Shown piece after piece: positions 53,922-62,133 of a stretch of 64,000 bases of DNA (the stretch's first letter is position 1; each line of letters begins with the position of its first letter). The notes beneath the pieces were generated by a model. It did no database searches. It was not told where the DNA came from and was given only the letters and a program-made list of their open reading frames with translations. The stretch lies in NCBI GenBank assembly GCA_002404015.1, contig DHIW01000010.1, forward strand, positions 41,209-105,208, given 5' to 3'. A program made the translations under genes and the position numbers. This stretch comes from Chloroflexi bacterium UBA4736 (GTDB lineage Bacteria > Chloroflexota > Dormibacteria > Dormibacterales > Dormibacteraceae).

Positions 53922-55452
53922 GCCCGTCAGCGAGCACTCCCGCTCGATTGAGCACGAGCGCCGACGCACCCACGCCCTTGCCATGGGTGGTGCGGCCAAG
54001 ATAGCGGCTAGGGCCGAGGCTGGCATCTTCAGCGCCAGGCAGCGAGTCGACCGGCTTTTAGACCCTGAGAGCTGGGAAGAGGTAGGCCTCTTCGCGGTAT
54101 CCGACAATCCCGCTGACCGCGAACGCACGCCTGCGGACGGGAAGGTAACGGGCTTCGGCCGGATCGATGGTAGGAACGTTGCGGTTGTCGCCTATGACTT
54201 CACAGTGAAGGGCTCCTCGAGCGGGACCATCGGGGAACGCAAGGTCGGCTACATGAAGGAGAAAGCGCGGGAGAACGGCACGCCCATCGTGTTCCTCTGC
54301 GAATCAACGGGGGCCCGCATGCCGGACGTTATGGGGGCGCAGGGCATGGCGACGCTGGACGGCCGGACTCGTTTCCTCCGGCGCAGGGAGTCGCCCTGGG
54401 TCAGCGCAGTCTTGGGGAGTGCCTTCGGCTCAGCTGCCTGGCACGCGGCGGCGTCCGACTTCTGCGTGATGCGGAAGGCGTCGGTAATGGCGGTGTCGAG
54501 TCCACGACTGATTCGCAGCGCCACGGGCGAGCAGGTGGATCCCGAGGACGTGGGTGGCTGGCGACTTCATTCGGAGGTCACAGGCCTCGCTGACGCCGTC
54601 GCTGAATCTGACGAGCATGCGATCTCTATGGTCCAGCGCTTTCTGGGCTACCTTCCCAGCCACCAAGGGCAGCCACCGCCGACTTCTCCCGTCCCGGCCG
54701 GCCCCGGCGATGCTGCGGAAGCCCTTGCCGGCGTCGTTCCTAATGCGCGATCTCGCGTGTACGACGTTCGCAAGGTAATCGAGGCGGTTGTTGACAGGGA
54801 CAGTAGCCTCGAGCTCAAGCCCCGTTTCGGACGCAGCTTGGCCACGACTCTGGCTCGTGTCGGTGGCCGGTCGGTGGGCGTGATAGCCAATAATCCCTTC
54901 TTCAAGGGTGGCGCACTCGACGCTGACGCCTGTGACAAGGCTATCGATTTTCTGGTGCTCTGTGACTCGTTCAACATCCCGCTGATCTCGCTGGTGGATC
55001 AGCCGGGATTCCTCGTGGGCCTCGAGGCCGAGCGCCGTGGCATCGTTGGGAAAGTCATCAACTGGATGAACGCCCTCTCGCTCGTGACGGTGCCTCGCAT
55101 TATGGTGGTCCTCCGCAAGAGCTACGGTCAGGCCTACATCAACATGGGCGGTGGCGGCTTGTCCGACGCGAGCGCCGCCTGGTGGAGCGCGGACGTCAGC
55201 TTCATGGACCCGGCGGCGGCGGCGGGTGTTCTCCAGCCGGCTGATGCTCGCGGCGAGAGCAGTTCTGCTCTAGTCGCTCAAGAAATGACAAAGGAGACGT
55301 CCGCGTATGCCCTCGCTGGCGTCTTCGGTGTGCACTCGGTCATAGCTCCTCGCGATACACGTGACTACCTGCTCCGGGCTTTGGAGATCCACGCCGACGG
55401 TTCTCGCACGGTTGGGAAACATCTCCTCTCGAGTTGGCCCACAAGCAATTGA
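53905..55452 (+). CDS. Acyl-CoA carboxylase carboxyltransferase (PccB/AccD-like)
   Basis: 515 aa, TTG start overlapping the MBL gene. Family features: GGAAKIAARAEAGIFSARQRVDRLLDPESWEEVG at the N-terminus, PIVFLCESTGARMPD, then the second crotonase-like half NNPFFKGGALDADACDKAIDFLVLCDSFNIPLISLVDQPGFLVG and YGQAYINMGGGG. Transfers carboxylate between biotin and an acyl-CoA. No biotin carboxylase or biotin carrier gene is in the window, so it either uses subunits from elsewhere or works as a decarboxylase or transcarboxylase-like protein. Confidence 0.87.
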   Translation: MARSDEPVSEHSRSIEHERRRTHALAMGGAAKIAARAEAGIFSARQRVDRLLDPESWEEVGLFAVSDNPADRERTPADGKVTGFGRIDGRNVAVVAYDFTVKGSSSGTIGERKVGYMKEKARENGTPIVFLCESTGARMPDVMGAQGMATLDGRTRFLRRRESPWVSAVLGSAFGSAAWHAAASDFCVMRKASVMAVSSPRLIRSATGEQVDPEDVGGWRLHSEVTGLADAVAESDEHAISMVQRFLGYLPSHQGQPPPTSPVPAGPGDAAEALAGVVPNARSRVYDVRKVIEAVVDRDSSLELKPRFGRSLATTLARVGGRSVGVIANNPFFKGGALDADACDKAIDFLVLCDSFNIPLISLVDQPGFLVGLEAERRGIVGKVINWMNALSLVTVPRIMVVLRKSYGQAYINMGGGGLSDASAAWWSADVSFMDPAAAAGVLQPADARGESSSALVAQEMTKETSAYALAGVFGVHSVIAPRDTRDYLLRALEIHADGSRTVGKHLLSSWPTSN

Positions 55453-55463
55453 CGCTGACGCGG

Positions 55464-57614
55464 ATGGACACGCAGACGATTGGCGAGGTCTCCAGCAAGC
55501 TTGTGCTGGCCAGCCTGGAAATCGCTATCCCAAGAGGTTTCGTCGTCCAGAGGGATGACGAAGCTGGCCGCGCCGCCCGGATGTTGAGGCCGCCATACGT
55601 CGTCAAGATCGTGTCGTCCGATGTAGTGCACAAGAGTGATGTCGGCGGAGTCGTCCTGAATTTACGAACGTCCGGAGAGGTCCAGACCGCAGTCGCCTCA
55701 CTGCGGCGCCAGGCAGCCGTGTCAGGCTGGCGGTTGGATAGCTTCCTCATCGAGGAGATGCAGCTCGGGGGTCACGAGCTCATTGTCGCCGGCTTCGTCG
55801 ACGAGAGATTCGGCCCGATGGTGATGGTGGGGATGGGTGGCATCTATGTAGAGATGCTGCCGGAGGTCGCCTTTCGGTTCTGCCCGATCGGCGAGAACGA
55901 CGTTCGGGCGATGGTCGGAGAGGTTCCCGGGATAAAGGTGCTGCTGGAGGGCGCGCGCGGCCAGGCCAAGGCGTCGGAGGCAGCCCTGATCCAGGTTCTT
56001 CTTCAGATCGGGGGTCGGTCAGGCCTTCTGAGCGAGTACGGAGAGATGATCGAAACTGTCGAGATCAACCCGCTCCGCCTTGATCCAAGCTCGGCGGTCG
56101 CCCTCGATGCCAGGATCATGGTCCGCGGGACTGGTCACGAACCAGCAGGAGGAGACTCGGTCCTTCTGCCCGCACCAGACTTTCGGCGGCTCTTCACCCC
56201 CGCGTCCGTCGCCGTCGCGGGTGCCTCATCCAACCGGGTGACGCTGGGGAACGTCTTCATACGCCACCTGCGTGCATACGGGTATCGCGGCACCATTTTT
56301 CCCATCCATCCGACCGCGGCCACCATCGAAGGCCTGCCGGCATTCTCGTCGGTAGTCGATATCCCCGATCCGATCGATTACTCCTACCTGGCTGTCGCAC
56401 CGCCCGACGTCATCAGCTTCCTCGACGGCGCTCAGGACCGGCTGGGGTTCGTGCAGGTGATCACGAGCGGCTACGGTGAGTTGGAAAGCGGCTCAGAGCG
56501 GGAAGCCGAACTGCTCCAAGCGGCTCGCCGCGCACACGCCAGGCTGCTGGGGCCCAACTGCCTCGGGACGCACTCGCCCAGAGGCCGGCTGACCTATCTC
56601 GAGCACCCTTCGGCCGTCCTAGGGGGCGTCGGTGTCATCTCGCAGAGCGGCGGCCTCAGCCTCGACATCGCGAGCCTGGGTGACCGGCTGGGCATCGAGT
56701 TCTCAGGCATCGTCACGATCGGCAATAGCGTCGACTTGGGCCCGACCGACCTATTGGAGTTCTTCGAGCAGGACGACGTGACGACGGTGATCGGAGCCTA
56801 CCTTGAGGACGTCAAGGACGGCCGCCGTTTTGCGCGTGCTCTGGCTCGGGTATGCGCCAGCAAGTCGGTCGTTACCCTGATCGGCGGCCAGACCCCAGCC
56901 GGCCGGCGGGCAGCGTCTTCTCACACGGGGGCCCTGGCGACAGAGGAGAGGAAATGGAAAGGGATCGCCGCGCAGACGGGCTCGGTTCTGACCGAGACTC
57001 TTGACCAGTTCCTCGAGTCATTGGCAGGTCTTCAAGCGATCATTCCAAACCGGCATCGCGTAACCGAGGAGGTGGCTCTGTTCGGAACGGGTGGCGGTAT
57101 CAGCGTCCTCTCAGCCGACTTGCTGGAACGCGAAGGCTTCTCGGTGTCTCCCCTCCCTCCAAAGGCGGCCACTCGGCTTGCAGCTCTCCGGTTGCCCGCC
57201 GGAGCCAGCATCGCAAACCCCGTAGACACTCCTTCGGGCGCGCTGATCGAGGGAGAGGGCTCTCGTGCGATCGAGATCTTGCGCATCCTCCTTGAGGACG
57301 GCGAAGTCGATGCCGTCGTCGTCCACCTCAACCTGGCCTCGTTCATCAGCTTCACAGACTCAGCCGCCGAATTCTTTTCCCGCGTGCTCAACCGGATTGG
57401 TGATCTGGCACGCAAGCACTCGGATCGGACCCATGTCCTAGTTGCGCTGCGGTCGAGTGGCGAGTCACATTTGGACGCAACTCAACGGGAGGAGATCGCG
57501 AGGGGCCGACGGCTTGGACTGGCCATGTTCACCCGGATAGAGGGTGCCGTCAACGCGCTCGTTGCACTGCGCGCCGTCGAAAGATACCGTTCGAGGCTGA
57601 CAGGCCCAGGTTAG
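55464..57614 (+). CDS. ADP-forming acyl-CoA synthetase (acetate-CoA ligase-like), beta-alpha fusion
   Basis: 716 aa from ATG; TTG codons at 55434 and 55449 would add 10 or 5 residues. ATP-grasp (beta) domain first, about residues 5-220 (VVKIVSSDVVHKSDVGGVVLNL, MVMVGMGGIYVEM, IETVEINPLRLD). The CoA-binding domain begins near 240 (SVAVAGASSNRVTLGN) and ligase domains follow with GVISQSGGLSLDIASL and the catalytic His in SSHTGALAT. It makes acyl-CoA plus ADP from an acid, reversibly. This is a second NDP-forming ligase in the same cluster besides the SucC/SucD-like pair. Its 3' end overlaps the convergent lysR gene by 4 bp. Confidence 0.88.
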   Translation: MDTQTIGEVSSKLVLASLEIAIPRGFVVQRDDEAGRAARMLRPPYVVKIVSSDVVHKSDVGGVVLNLRTSGEVQTAVASLRRQAAVSGWRLDSFLIEEMQLGGHELIVAGFVDERFGPMVMVGMGGIYVEMLPEVAFRFCPIGENDVRAMVGEVPGIKVLLEGARGQAKASEAALIQVLLQIGGRSGLLSEYGEMIETVEINPLRLDPSSAVALDARIMVRGTGHEPAGGDSVLLPAPDFRRLFTPASVAVAGASSNRVTLGNVFIRHLRAYGYRGTIFPIHPTAATIEGLPAFSSVVDIPDPIDYSYLAVAPPDVISFLDGAQDRLGFVQVITSGYGELESGSEREAELLQAARRAHARLLGPNCLGTHSPRGRLTYLEHPSAVLGGVGVISQSGGLSLDIASLGDRLGIEFSGIVTIGNSVDLGPTDLLEFFEQDDVTTVIGAYLEDVKDGRRFARALARVCASKSVVTLIGGQTPAGRRAASSHTGALATEERKWKGIAAQTGSVLTETLDQFLESLAGLQAIIPNRHRVTEEVALFGTGGGISVLSADLLEREGFSVSPLPPKAATRLAALRLPAGASIANPVDTPSGALIEGEGSRAIEILRILLEDGEVDAVVVHLNLASFISFTDSAAEFFSRVLNRIGDLARKHSDRTHVLVALRSSGESHLDATQREEIARGRRLGLAMFTRIEGAVNALVALRAVERYRSRLTGPG

Positions 57615-58516
57615 GTCCCGTGGCGCCTAGCCTCCTGCCGAAGCATCTGCCAGAGCGCCAGGACGGCATTGGACGGTGGCATTCGCAGCAATCGAACCGC
57701 GCAGACGAAGATGCTCGAGGCCAACCCCTCCACTGGCACATAGACGATCTTGCCGGAGCGTCGCAGTACATCGTCGACGATGCTGCATTCGGCGAGGAGC
57801 GTTAGACCAACCCCCAGGGCAATCATGCGTTTTGCTGATTCGGAGTTGTCCGTGTAGTAGACGATGTTGTACTTCTGTTCCTTAATGAGGCCGAGGACGA
57901 TGTCGTGCAGCAAGTACCCCTTTCGAAAGACGATGAGCCGCTGAGCCGCCAGCTCTGCGGGCGTGATGCTTCGACGGCCTGCCAGAGGGTGCTTGGCGGG
58001 CAGGCAGGCGACCAGCGAGGTGGCGAACAGGTCCTCGACGACCAAGTCGTCGGCCAGCTGGCCCAATGACAACCTAGAGATGAGACCCAGATCCAGGTCG
58101 CCCCGCCGGATCGCATCCAGGATGTCGAGCGAGCCGGTCTCTGTGACCAACAGGTCGACCGCCCTGTGCTTGTTGTTGAAGAGCCGGAGAACCGGGGGAA
58201 GGATGGTGTTACTGGCCGCCGTGACCGTGCCCAAGCGCAGTTGTCCGCGGTGCAGTGTCGAGAATGACGCCACCTCCAGACGCAGGTGCTCCTCCGCTGC
58301 CAGCGCGACGCGCACGTGGGGCATTACCGCCTCTCCGGCGGCCGTCAGGCGAACACCTCCACGGGAACGATCGAGAAGCCGGCTGCCAATCTCCTTTTCG
58401 AGCTGCTGGATTGATTGGCTGATGGAGGGCTGGGCCAGGCCCAGTTCATCCGCGGCCTTACGGAAGCTGCCAAATCGGATTATCGCGTCGAGATACCGAA
58501 GCTGATCGAAGCGCAT
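57611..58516 (-). CDS. LysR-family transcriptional regulator
   Basis: 301 aa from ATG at 58516 (MRFDQLRYLDAII), the usual LysR start; a GTG at 58537 would add 7 residues and overlap the operator. Helix-turn-helix: GSFRKAADELGLAQPSISQSIQQLEKEIGSRLLDRSRGGVRLT. Effector domain from about residue 90 with GQLRLGTVTAASNTILPPVL and GDLDLGLISRL. It is embedded in the catabolic cluster, with a palindrome beside its start that matches one in the cluster's divergent promoter. It is the likely regulator, with a pathway intermediate as inducer. Confidence 0.92.
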   Translation of the reverse strand: MRFDQLRYLDAIIRFGSFRKAADELGLAQPSISQSIQQLEKEIGSRLLDRSRGGVRLTAAGEAVMPHVRVALAAEEHLRLEVASFSTLHRGQLRLGTVTAASNTILPPVLRLFNNKHRAVDLLVTETGSLDILDAIRRGDLDLGLISRLSLGQLADDLVVEDLFATSLVACLPAKHPLAGRRSITPAELAAQRLIVFRKGYLLHDIVLGLIKEQKYNIVYYTDNSESAKRMIALGVGLTLLAECSIVDDVLRRSGKIVYVPVEGLASSIFVCAVRLLRMPPSNAVLALWQMLRQEARRHGT

Positions 58517-58526
58517 TCGAAGGAAG

Positions 58527-58547
58527 CTGATAGGCACGCCTTATCAG
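58527..58547. promoter_or_regulatory. LysR-type operator upstream of lysR
   Basis: CTGATA-GGCACGCCT-TATCAG is an inverted repeat (6 bp, 9-nt spacer) just 5' of the lysR start. Its core GATAGGC-n-GCC(T)TATC is nearly the same as the palindrome at 52033-52049, supporting autoregulation and shared control. Confidence 0.55.
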
Positions 58548-58569
58548 TTCCGCCGAATATACCAGGGTT

Positions 58570-59832
58570 CTAGCTATCGATTGTCAAGGGGGTAAGAGCG
58601 TCGGGAGTTGCTAGAGCGGTCGACCAAGCGTAATAGTCCGACGGCCGGGCGGCCCCGGTCGCGACGACAACCACGTTGGAGCGGGCGGACAGCAGGCCTT
58701 CACGGAGCAGGGCGGGGATTCCCGCCACCGCGGCGGCGGCTTCCGGGGCTAACAGCAGCCCCGTTAGGCGAACGGTGAGCCGGGCGGCGGAGACGATCTC
58801 CTGGTCCGTCGCGGTAACAAATCCTCCACCGGTATCCCGCACTGCGCGCAGGATCAGTGCCGCTGCCGACGGAGCCGGCGCAAGCAGGCCGCGGGCGATG
58901 CTGCCGACGTCAGTCCAAGGCTGGCCATCCCCCAAGAGATCCGGCGCACCTGCTCGCCACGCTTCGTGGAGTGGCGCACATGTCTCTGACTGGGCGCCGA
59001 AGAGTGATGGGACGCGAGCCTCCATACCCAGTCGATTGAGATCGCGGCCGGCCTTCCAGGTCCCGACGAGACCGATTCCCGATGCGCACGGCCAGATGAC
59101 AGCGTCTGCCGATGAGGTCCGAGGGTCGGCGAGCAGCTCCAAGCCTAGTGTCTTGTCGCCCTCGACTCGATAGGGTTCCGCCCAAGCACCCACGGACCAC
59201 CAGCCGTTGGCTGCCGCCTCGTCAGCGCACGCCCGGCCCGCCACTGATACCGGGCCCTCGATAAGCCGGACATCGGCATTGAGAGCTCGCAGGAGGTCAG
59301 TCGTCTCGCGCGCCGTCCAGGTTGGGAGAAACACGTGGCAGGTCAAACCGGCGCGCGTCGCGTAGATCGCCCACGCAATTCCCGAATTGCCCGCCGTCGC
59401 CAGTGCGAGCTCGCGGTGGCCCGACTCCGCCGCCTTGCTCACCGAGACCGAGGCGCCGCGAGCCTTGAATGTGCCGGAGGGCTGCTGCCCCTCATTCTTG
59501 ATGTACAGGCTGTGGATCCGTAGCGCCTCTGCAAGCCGGGGCGCCTCAATGACCGGTGTTCCACCTTCTCCCAGGCTCACTCGGCGAGCGACATCCGCTA
59601 CCGGAAGAAGCCAGGAATAGCTCCAAAGGTCGCCGAGAACCAACTCTGGCGGGATGCCCTCGTAGTCCGCCAGGAGGGGGCCCCCGCAGGAGCACGACCC
59701 GCGCATCGCATCAGGTTCGAACGAAGACGAACAGCGGGCGCAGGTCAGGGAGCATAGGCGGGTTGTCGGCGTCGCGTCGGCATGCAGGCCCGGATTCACG
59801 ATCGGAGCCGCTTGACAACGCCGTCCGACCAT
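58570..59832 (-). CDS. Threonine-synthase-like PLP enzyme with N-terminal zinc ribbon
   Basis: 420 aa. A four-Cys knuckle (LTCARCSSSFEPD, GSCSCGG) is followed by a fold-type II PLP domain with the Schiff-base Lys in QQPSGTFKARGASVSV, phosphate-loop region LATAGNSGIAWA and a late CASGIGLVGTWK. Real threonine synthase normally has GSFKDRG; the change to GTFKARG and the catabolic context argue for another reaction, such as a beta-elimination or replacement on an amino acid. The methanogen cysteate synthase is a precedent for threonine synthase relatives handling sulfonates. It overlaps the LLM gene by 37 bp. Confidence 0.8.
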   Translation of the reverse strand: MVGRRCQAAPIVNPGLHADATPTTRLCSLTCARCSSSFEPDAMRGSCSCGGPLLADYEGIPPELVLGDLWSYSWLLPVADVARRVSLGEGGTPVIEAPRLAEALRIHSLYIKNEGQQPSGTFKARGASVSVSKAAESGHRELALATAGNSGIAWAIYATRAGLTCHVFLPTWTARETTDLLRALNADVRLIEGPVSVAGRACADEAAANGWWSVGAWAEPYRVEGDKTLGLELLADPRTSSADAVIWPCASGIGLVGTWKAGRDLNRLGMEARVPSLFGAQSETCAPLHEAWRAGAPDLLGDGQPWTDVGSIARGLLAPAPSAAALILRAVRDTGGGFVTATDQEIVSAARLTVRLTGLLLAPEAAAAVAGIPALLREGLLSARSNVVVVATGAARPSDYYAWSTALATPDALTPLTIDS

Positions 59833-60800
59833 AGGTGCACCTGATCGGTCGTCGGCTTCAAGGGATGAACCACGACGTGGTCCACACCCGCATCCAGCCG
59901 CCTCTGAACCTGGTCCGCAATGTCGTCGAGGGTGCCTGTCCAGTGGAGTGCCTGTACGCGCTCAAAGGTCACAGCCGGCCCGAGAGCGCGCGCGAACCAC
60001 TCCTTCTGCTCCATTAGCGCGCCCTCTCGGGAGCCATCCACCAGATGGCAGAAGTTGACGTGGCCGAGAACGATCTCGCTCGGGTCGCGCCCGTTGCGGG
60101 CAGCGGTGTCCTGAACGACCTTGTACTCCGCCACCATCTGCTCGACGTTCGCCGTTGGTCGAGTGAGCCAACCGTCAAGTCGCGCGAGCCGATCGACCAC
60201 CTTGCTGGAGATGGTGCGTGTCCCCACAAGCTGGTACTCGGCTATCCCTTGGCCGCCGGACCCCCAAATTCGCGGTCGCGGGTCGCAAACCGGGTTAATG
60301 GTCGCGCCCTTGAAATTGAAGATACGGCCATCGTGGTCGAACGGCTGCCCGTCAAAAGCCTTTAGCAGCACATCGATGCTCTCATCAGTCCTCTGTCCGC
60401 GCTCCGACCGCGGAATGCCGAGCACATCGAATTCCTCAGGGGACCAGGCGGTGCCGAGACCCAAGATAAGCCGCCCTTGTGCGAGGAACTGAAGCGATGC
60501 AACCATCTTCGCCCACATCAATGGGTGCCGGAACGGCGCCAATGCGACTGCCGTACCAAGGAGCATCCTCTCTGTGATAGCCGCCACGTAGGCGAGCGCC
60601 TCGAGTGGTTCGAGCACCCAGTCGTCCGCCAAAAAACTGTAGTACCCGTGGACGGGCAGCAGGTGCTCGGGGAGCCAGAACGAGTCAAGGCCCGCCGATT
60701 CAGATGTCAGCGCGTAATCGCGCAGAACCTCCACTCCGACGCCGGGGGGGAACGTGGGTGCGCGGACTCCGAACTTGATCGCTCGTCTATCTGACGCCAC
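59796..60800 (-). CDS. LLM-class flavin/F420-dependent oxidoreductase
   Basis: 334 aa luciferase-like TIM barrel. Signature segments: YALTSESAGLDSFWLPEHLLPVHGYY, LLGTAVALAPFRHPLMWAKMVASLQFLAQGRLILGLGTAW and RPRIWGSGGQG. Members are FMNH2- or F420-dependent, including SsuD and other monooxygenases as well as F420 dehydrogenases; the cofactor cannot be fixed here. It starts 7 bp after the binding-protein stop and overlaps the PLP gene, so all three are one transcript. Confidence 0.87.
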   Translation of the reverse strand: MASDRRAIKFGVRAPTFPPGVGVEVLRDYALTSESAGLDSFWLPEHLLPVHGYYSFLADDWVLEPLEALAYVAAITERMLLGTAVALAPFRHPLMWAKMVASLQFLAQGRLILGLGTAWSPEEFDVLGIPRSERGQRTDESIDVLLKAFDGQPFDHDGRIFNFKGATINPVCDPRPRIWGSGGQGIAEYQLVGTRTISSKVVDRLARLDGWLTRPTANVEQMVAEYKVVQDTAARNGRDPSEIVLGHVNFCHLVDGSREGALMEQKEWFARALGPAVTFERVQALHWTGTLDDIADQVQRRLDAGVDHVVVHPLKPTTDQVHLWSDGVVKRLRS

Positions 60801-60807
60801 CCCTCGT

Positions 60808-61824
60808 CTAAGTGCCCGGCAGGACGTAGTCGGAGTACTTGACCTGGTTCTTCAGCAGTCCATTGCTGACCAAGAACTGCGACGTGTTGGTAACCGCTTG
60901 GCTGCTCATCTTGTAGCCGAATGTGTCCAGGTTCCCCTTCAGCATGTCTGTCGCCGTCTGGGTGTCCATGTTCTGTATCTTCGCGGTGAGCTGCACCAGA
61001 GCATTGAAGTTCTTGGGGTCGTGCATCCAATCCTGGGTCTGGCTCATCGCCTTTTGAAATCGCTTGATCGCCTCCTTGTTGGAGCTCGCGTAGTCACTGG
61101 TCGTGGCCCAGGAGTTATAGTCCCACTCCTTGAAAAGTGCGTTGCCCTCACCCTTTCGCAGGTCGACCAGGATCTTGGCTTCCTTCTTTTGGGTGACAGC
61201 CAACGTCTGCATAGGCTCGAAGGCCATATAGGCGTCAATCTGCTTGTTCTCCATCGCCGGCAGCGCTGTGCCGGGCAGGCCGACGCCAATGAATACGACG
61301 TCCTTGTTCGGGTCTAGGCCTGCGTCCTTCAGCATCACGTGGACGAACAACTCGACGCTGGAGCCTCGCTGAGTAACACCGATCTTCTTACCCTTCAGGT
61401 CTGTCATCACTGCCGGATAGCCCTTGCTCTGGTTCGGGGTGGAGACGTCGGTGCGCGCGATCAGACTGAAGATCATGTGATTCGTGTCGCCGGCGGCGAC
61501 GACGATCTTCTGGCCCTTTTCGCTCGTCTGCATATTGAGATCGGTCGCGTTGAGCATCATCTGGACGCTATTGCTCAAAAGCGCGGATACAGCAGCGGGG
61601 CCGCCGCTGACTTCGACTAGAGACACATCCAGACCGTTGGCTTTGAAGAAGCCCTTCTGCTGGGCGATGTATCCCGGCAGGCTGATGAGGCTGCCGGGAT
61701 ACAACGCGACCTGCATCGAGATCGGCTGCGACGTGGCCTGTGATGAGGGGGTGCTGCTGCCCCCACAGGCAACCACCACCACGGAGCAGATAACCGCGAT
61801 GGTTCGCCAAGTGGCCAGTTTCAC
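60808..61824 (-). CDS. ABC transporter substrate-binding lipoprotein, SsuA/NMT1-like
   Basis: 338 aa from GTG after GAGGAGGGGGCT. Signal TWRTIAVICSVVVVACGGSS with lipobox VVAC. Mature domain begins MQVALYPGSLISLPGYIAQQKGFFKANGLDVSLVEVSGG, the pattern of nitrate/sulfonate/taurine binding proteins, with PAVMTDLKGKKIGVTQRGSS at the hinge and QIDAYMAFEPMQTLAVTQKK. Probably the receptor for the SsuB/SsuC-like genes 9 kb away. Heads the transcript with the LLM and PLP genes. Confidence 0.9.
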   Translation of the reverse strand: MKLATWRTIAVICSVVVVACGGSSTPSSQATSQPISMQVALYPGSLISLPGYIAQQKGFFKANGLDVSLVEVSGGPAAVSALLSNSVQMMLNATDLNMQTSEKGQKIVVAAGDTNHMIFSLIARTDVSTPNQSKGYPAVMTDLKGKKIGVTQRGSSVELFVHVMLKDAGLDPNKDVVFIGVGLPGTALPAMENKQIDAYMAFEPMQTLAVTQKKEAKILVDLRKGEGNALFKEWDYNSWATTSDYASSNKEAIKRFQKAMSQTQDWMHDPKNFNALVQLTAKIQNMDTQTATDMLKGNLDTFGYKMSSQAVTNTSQFLVSNGLLKNQVKYSDYVLPGT

Positions 61825-62133
61825 AGCCCCCTCCTCATTTGATCGAATGTCGAGAATGGAAGTCGGCCGGCCGCCATCGCCGGAGCGCCCCTCTCCAGAG
61901 AGTCGCGCAGGAACCGCCACGCGCCTAGCGCCATGGAACACACACGGCTATGCAAGACGGATGCTTAGGCGCTGTCAACCCCCGATGCCAGCCAAGTTGG
62001 CGCTGTGGCCGAATGGCTATTGGCTGATCGTCCTACCCTATCGGGGGCGCCTTGAACAAGAATCAGTTGCTGACATCCCGGTGGGGACAAGCGACGGTGT
62101 TCCCGCTTCCAGTAATTGGGACAGTATTTGGAG
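61825..62133. promoter_or_regulatory. Divergent intergenic region
   Basis: About 310 bp between the binding-protein gene and the FAD enzyme gene. It must hold two promoters. I see no clear palindrome of the ATAGGC type, no RNA element and no repeat. Its base composition is more AT-rich than the flanking genes. Confidence 0.4.
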
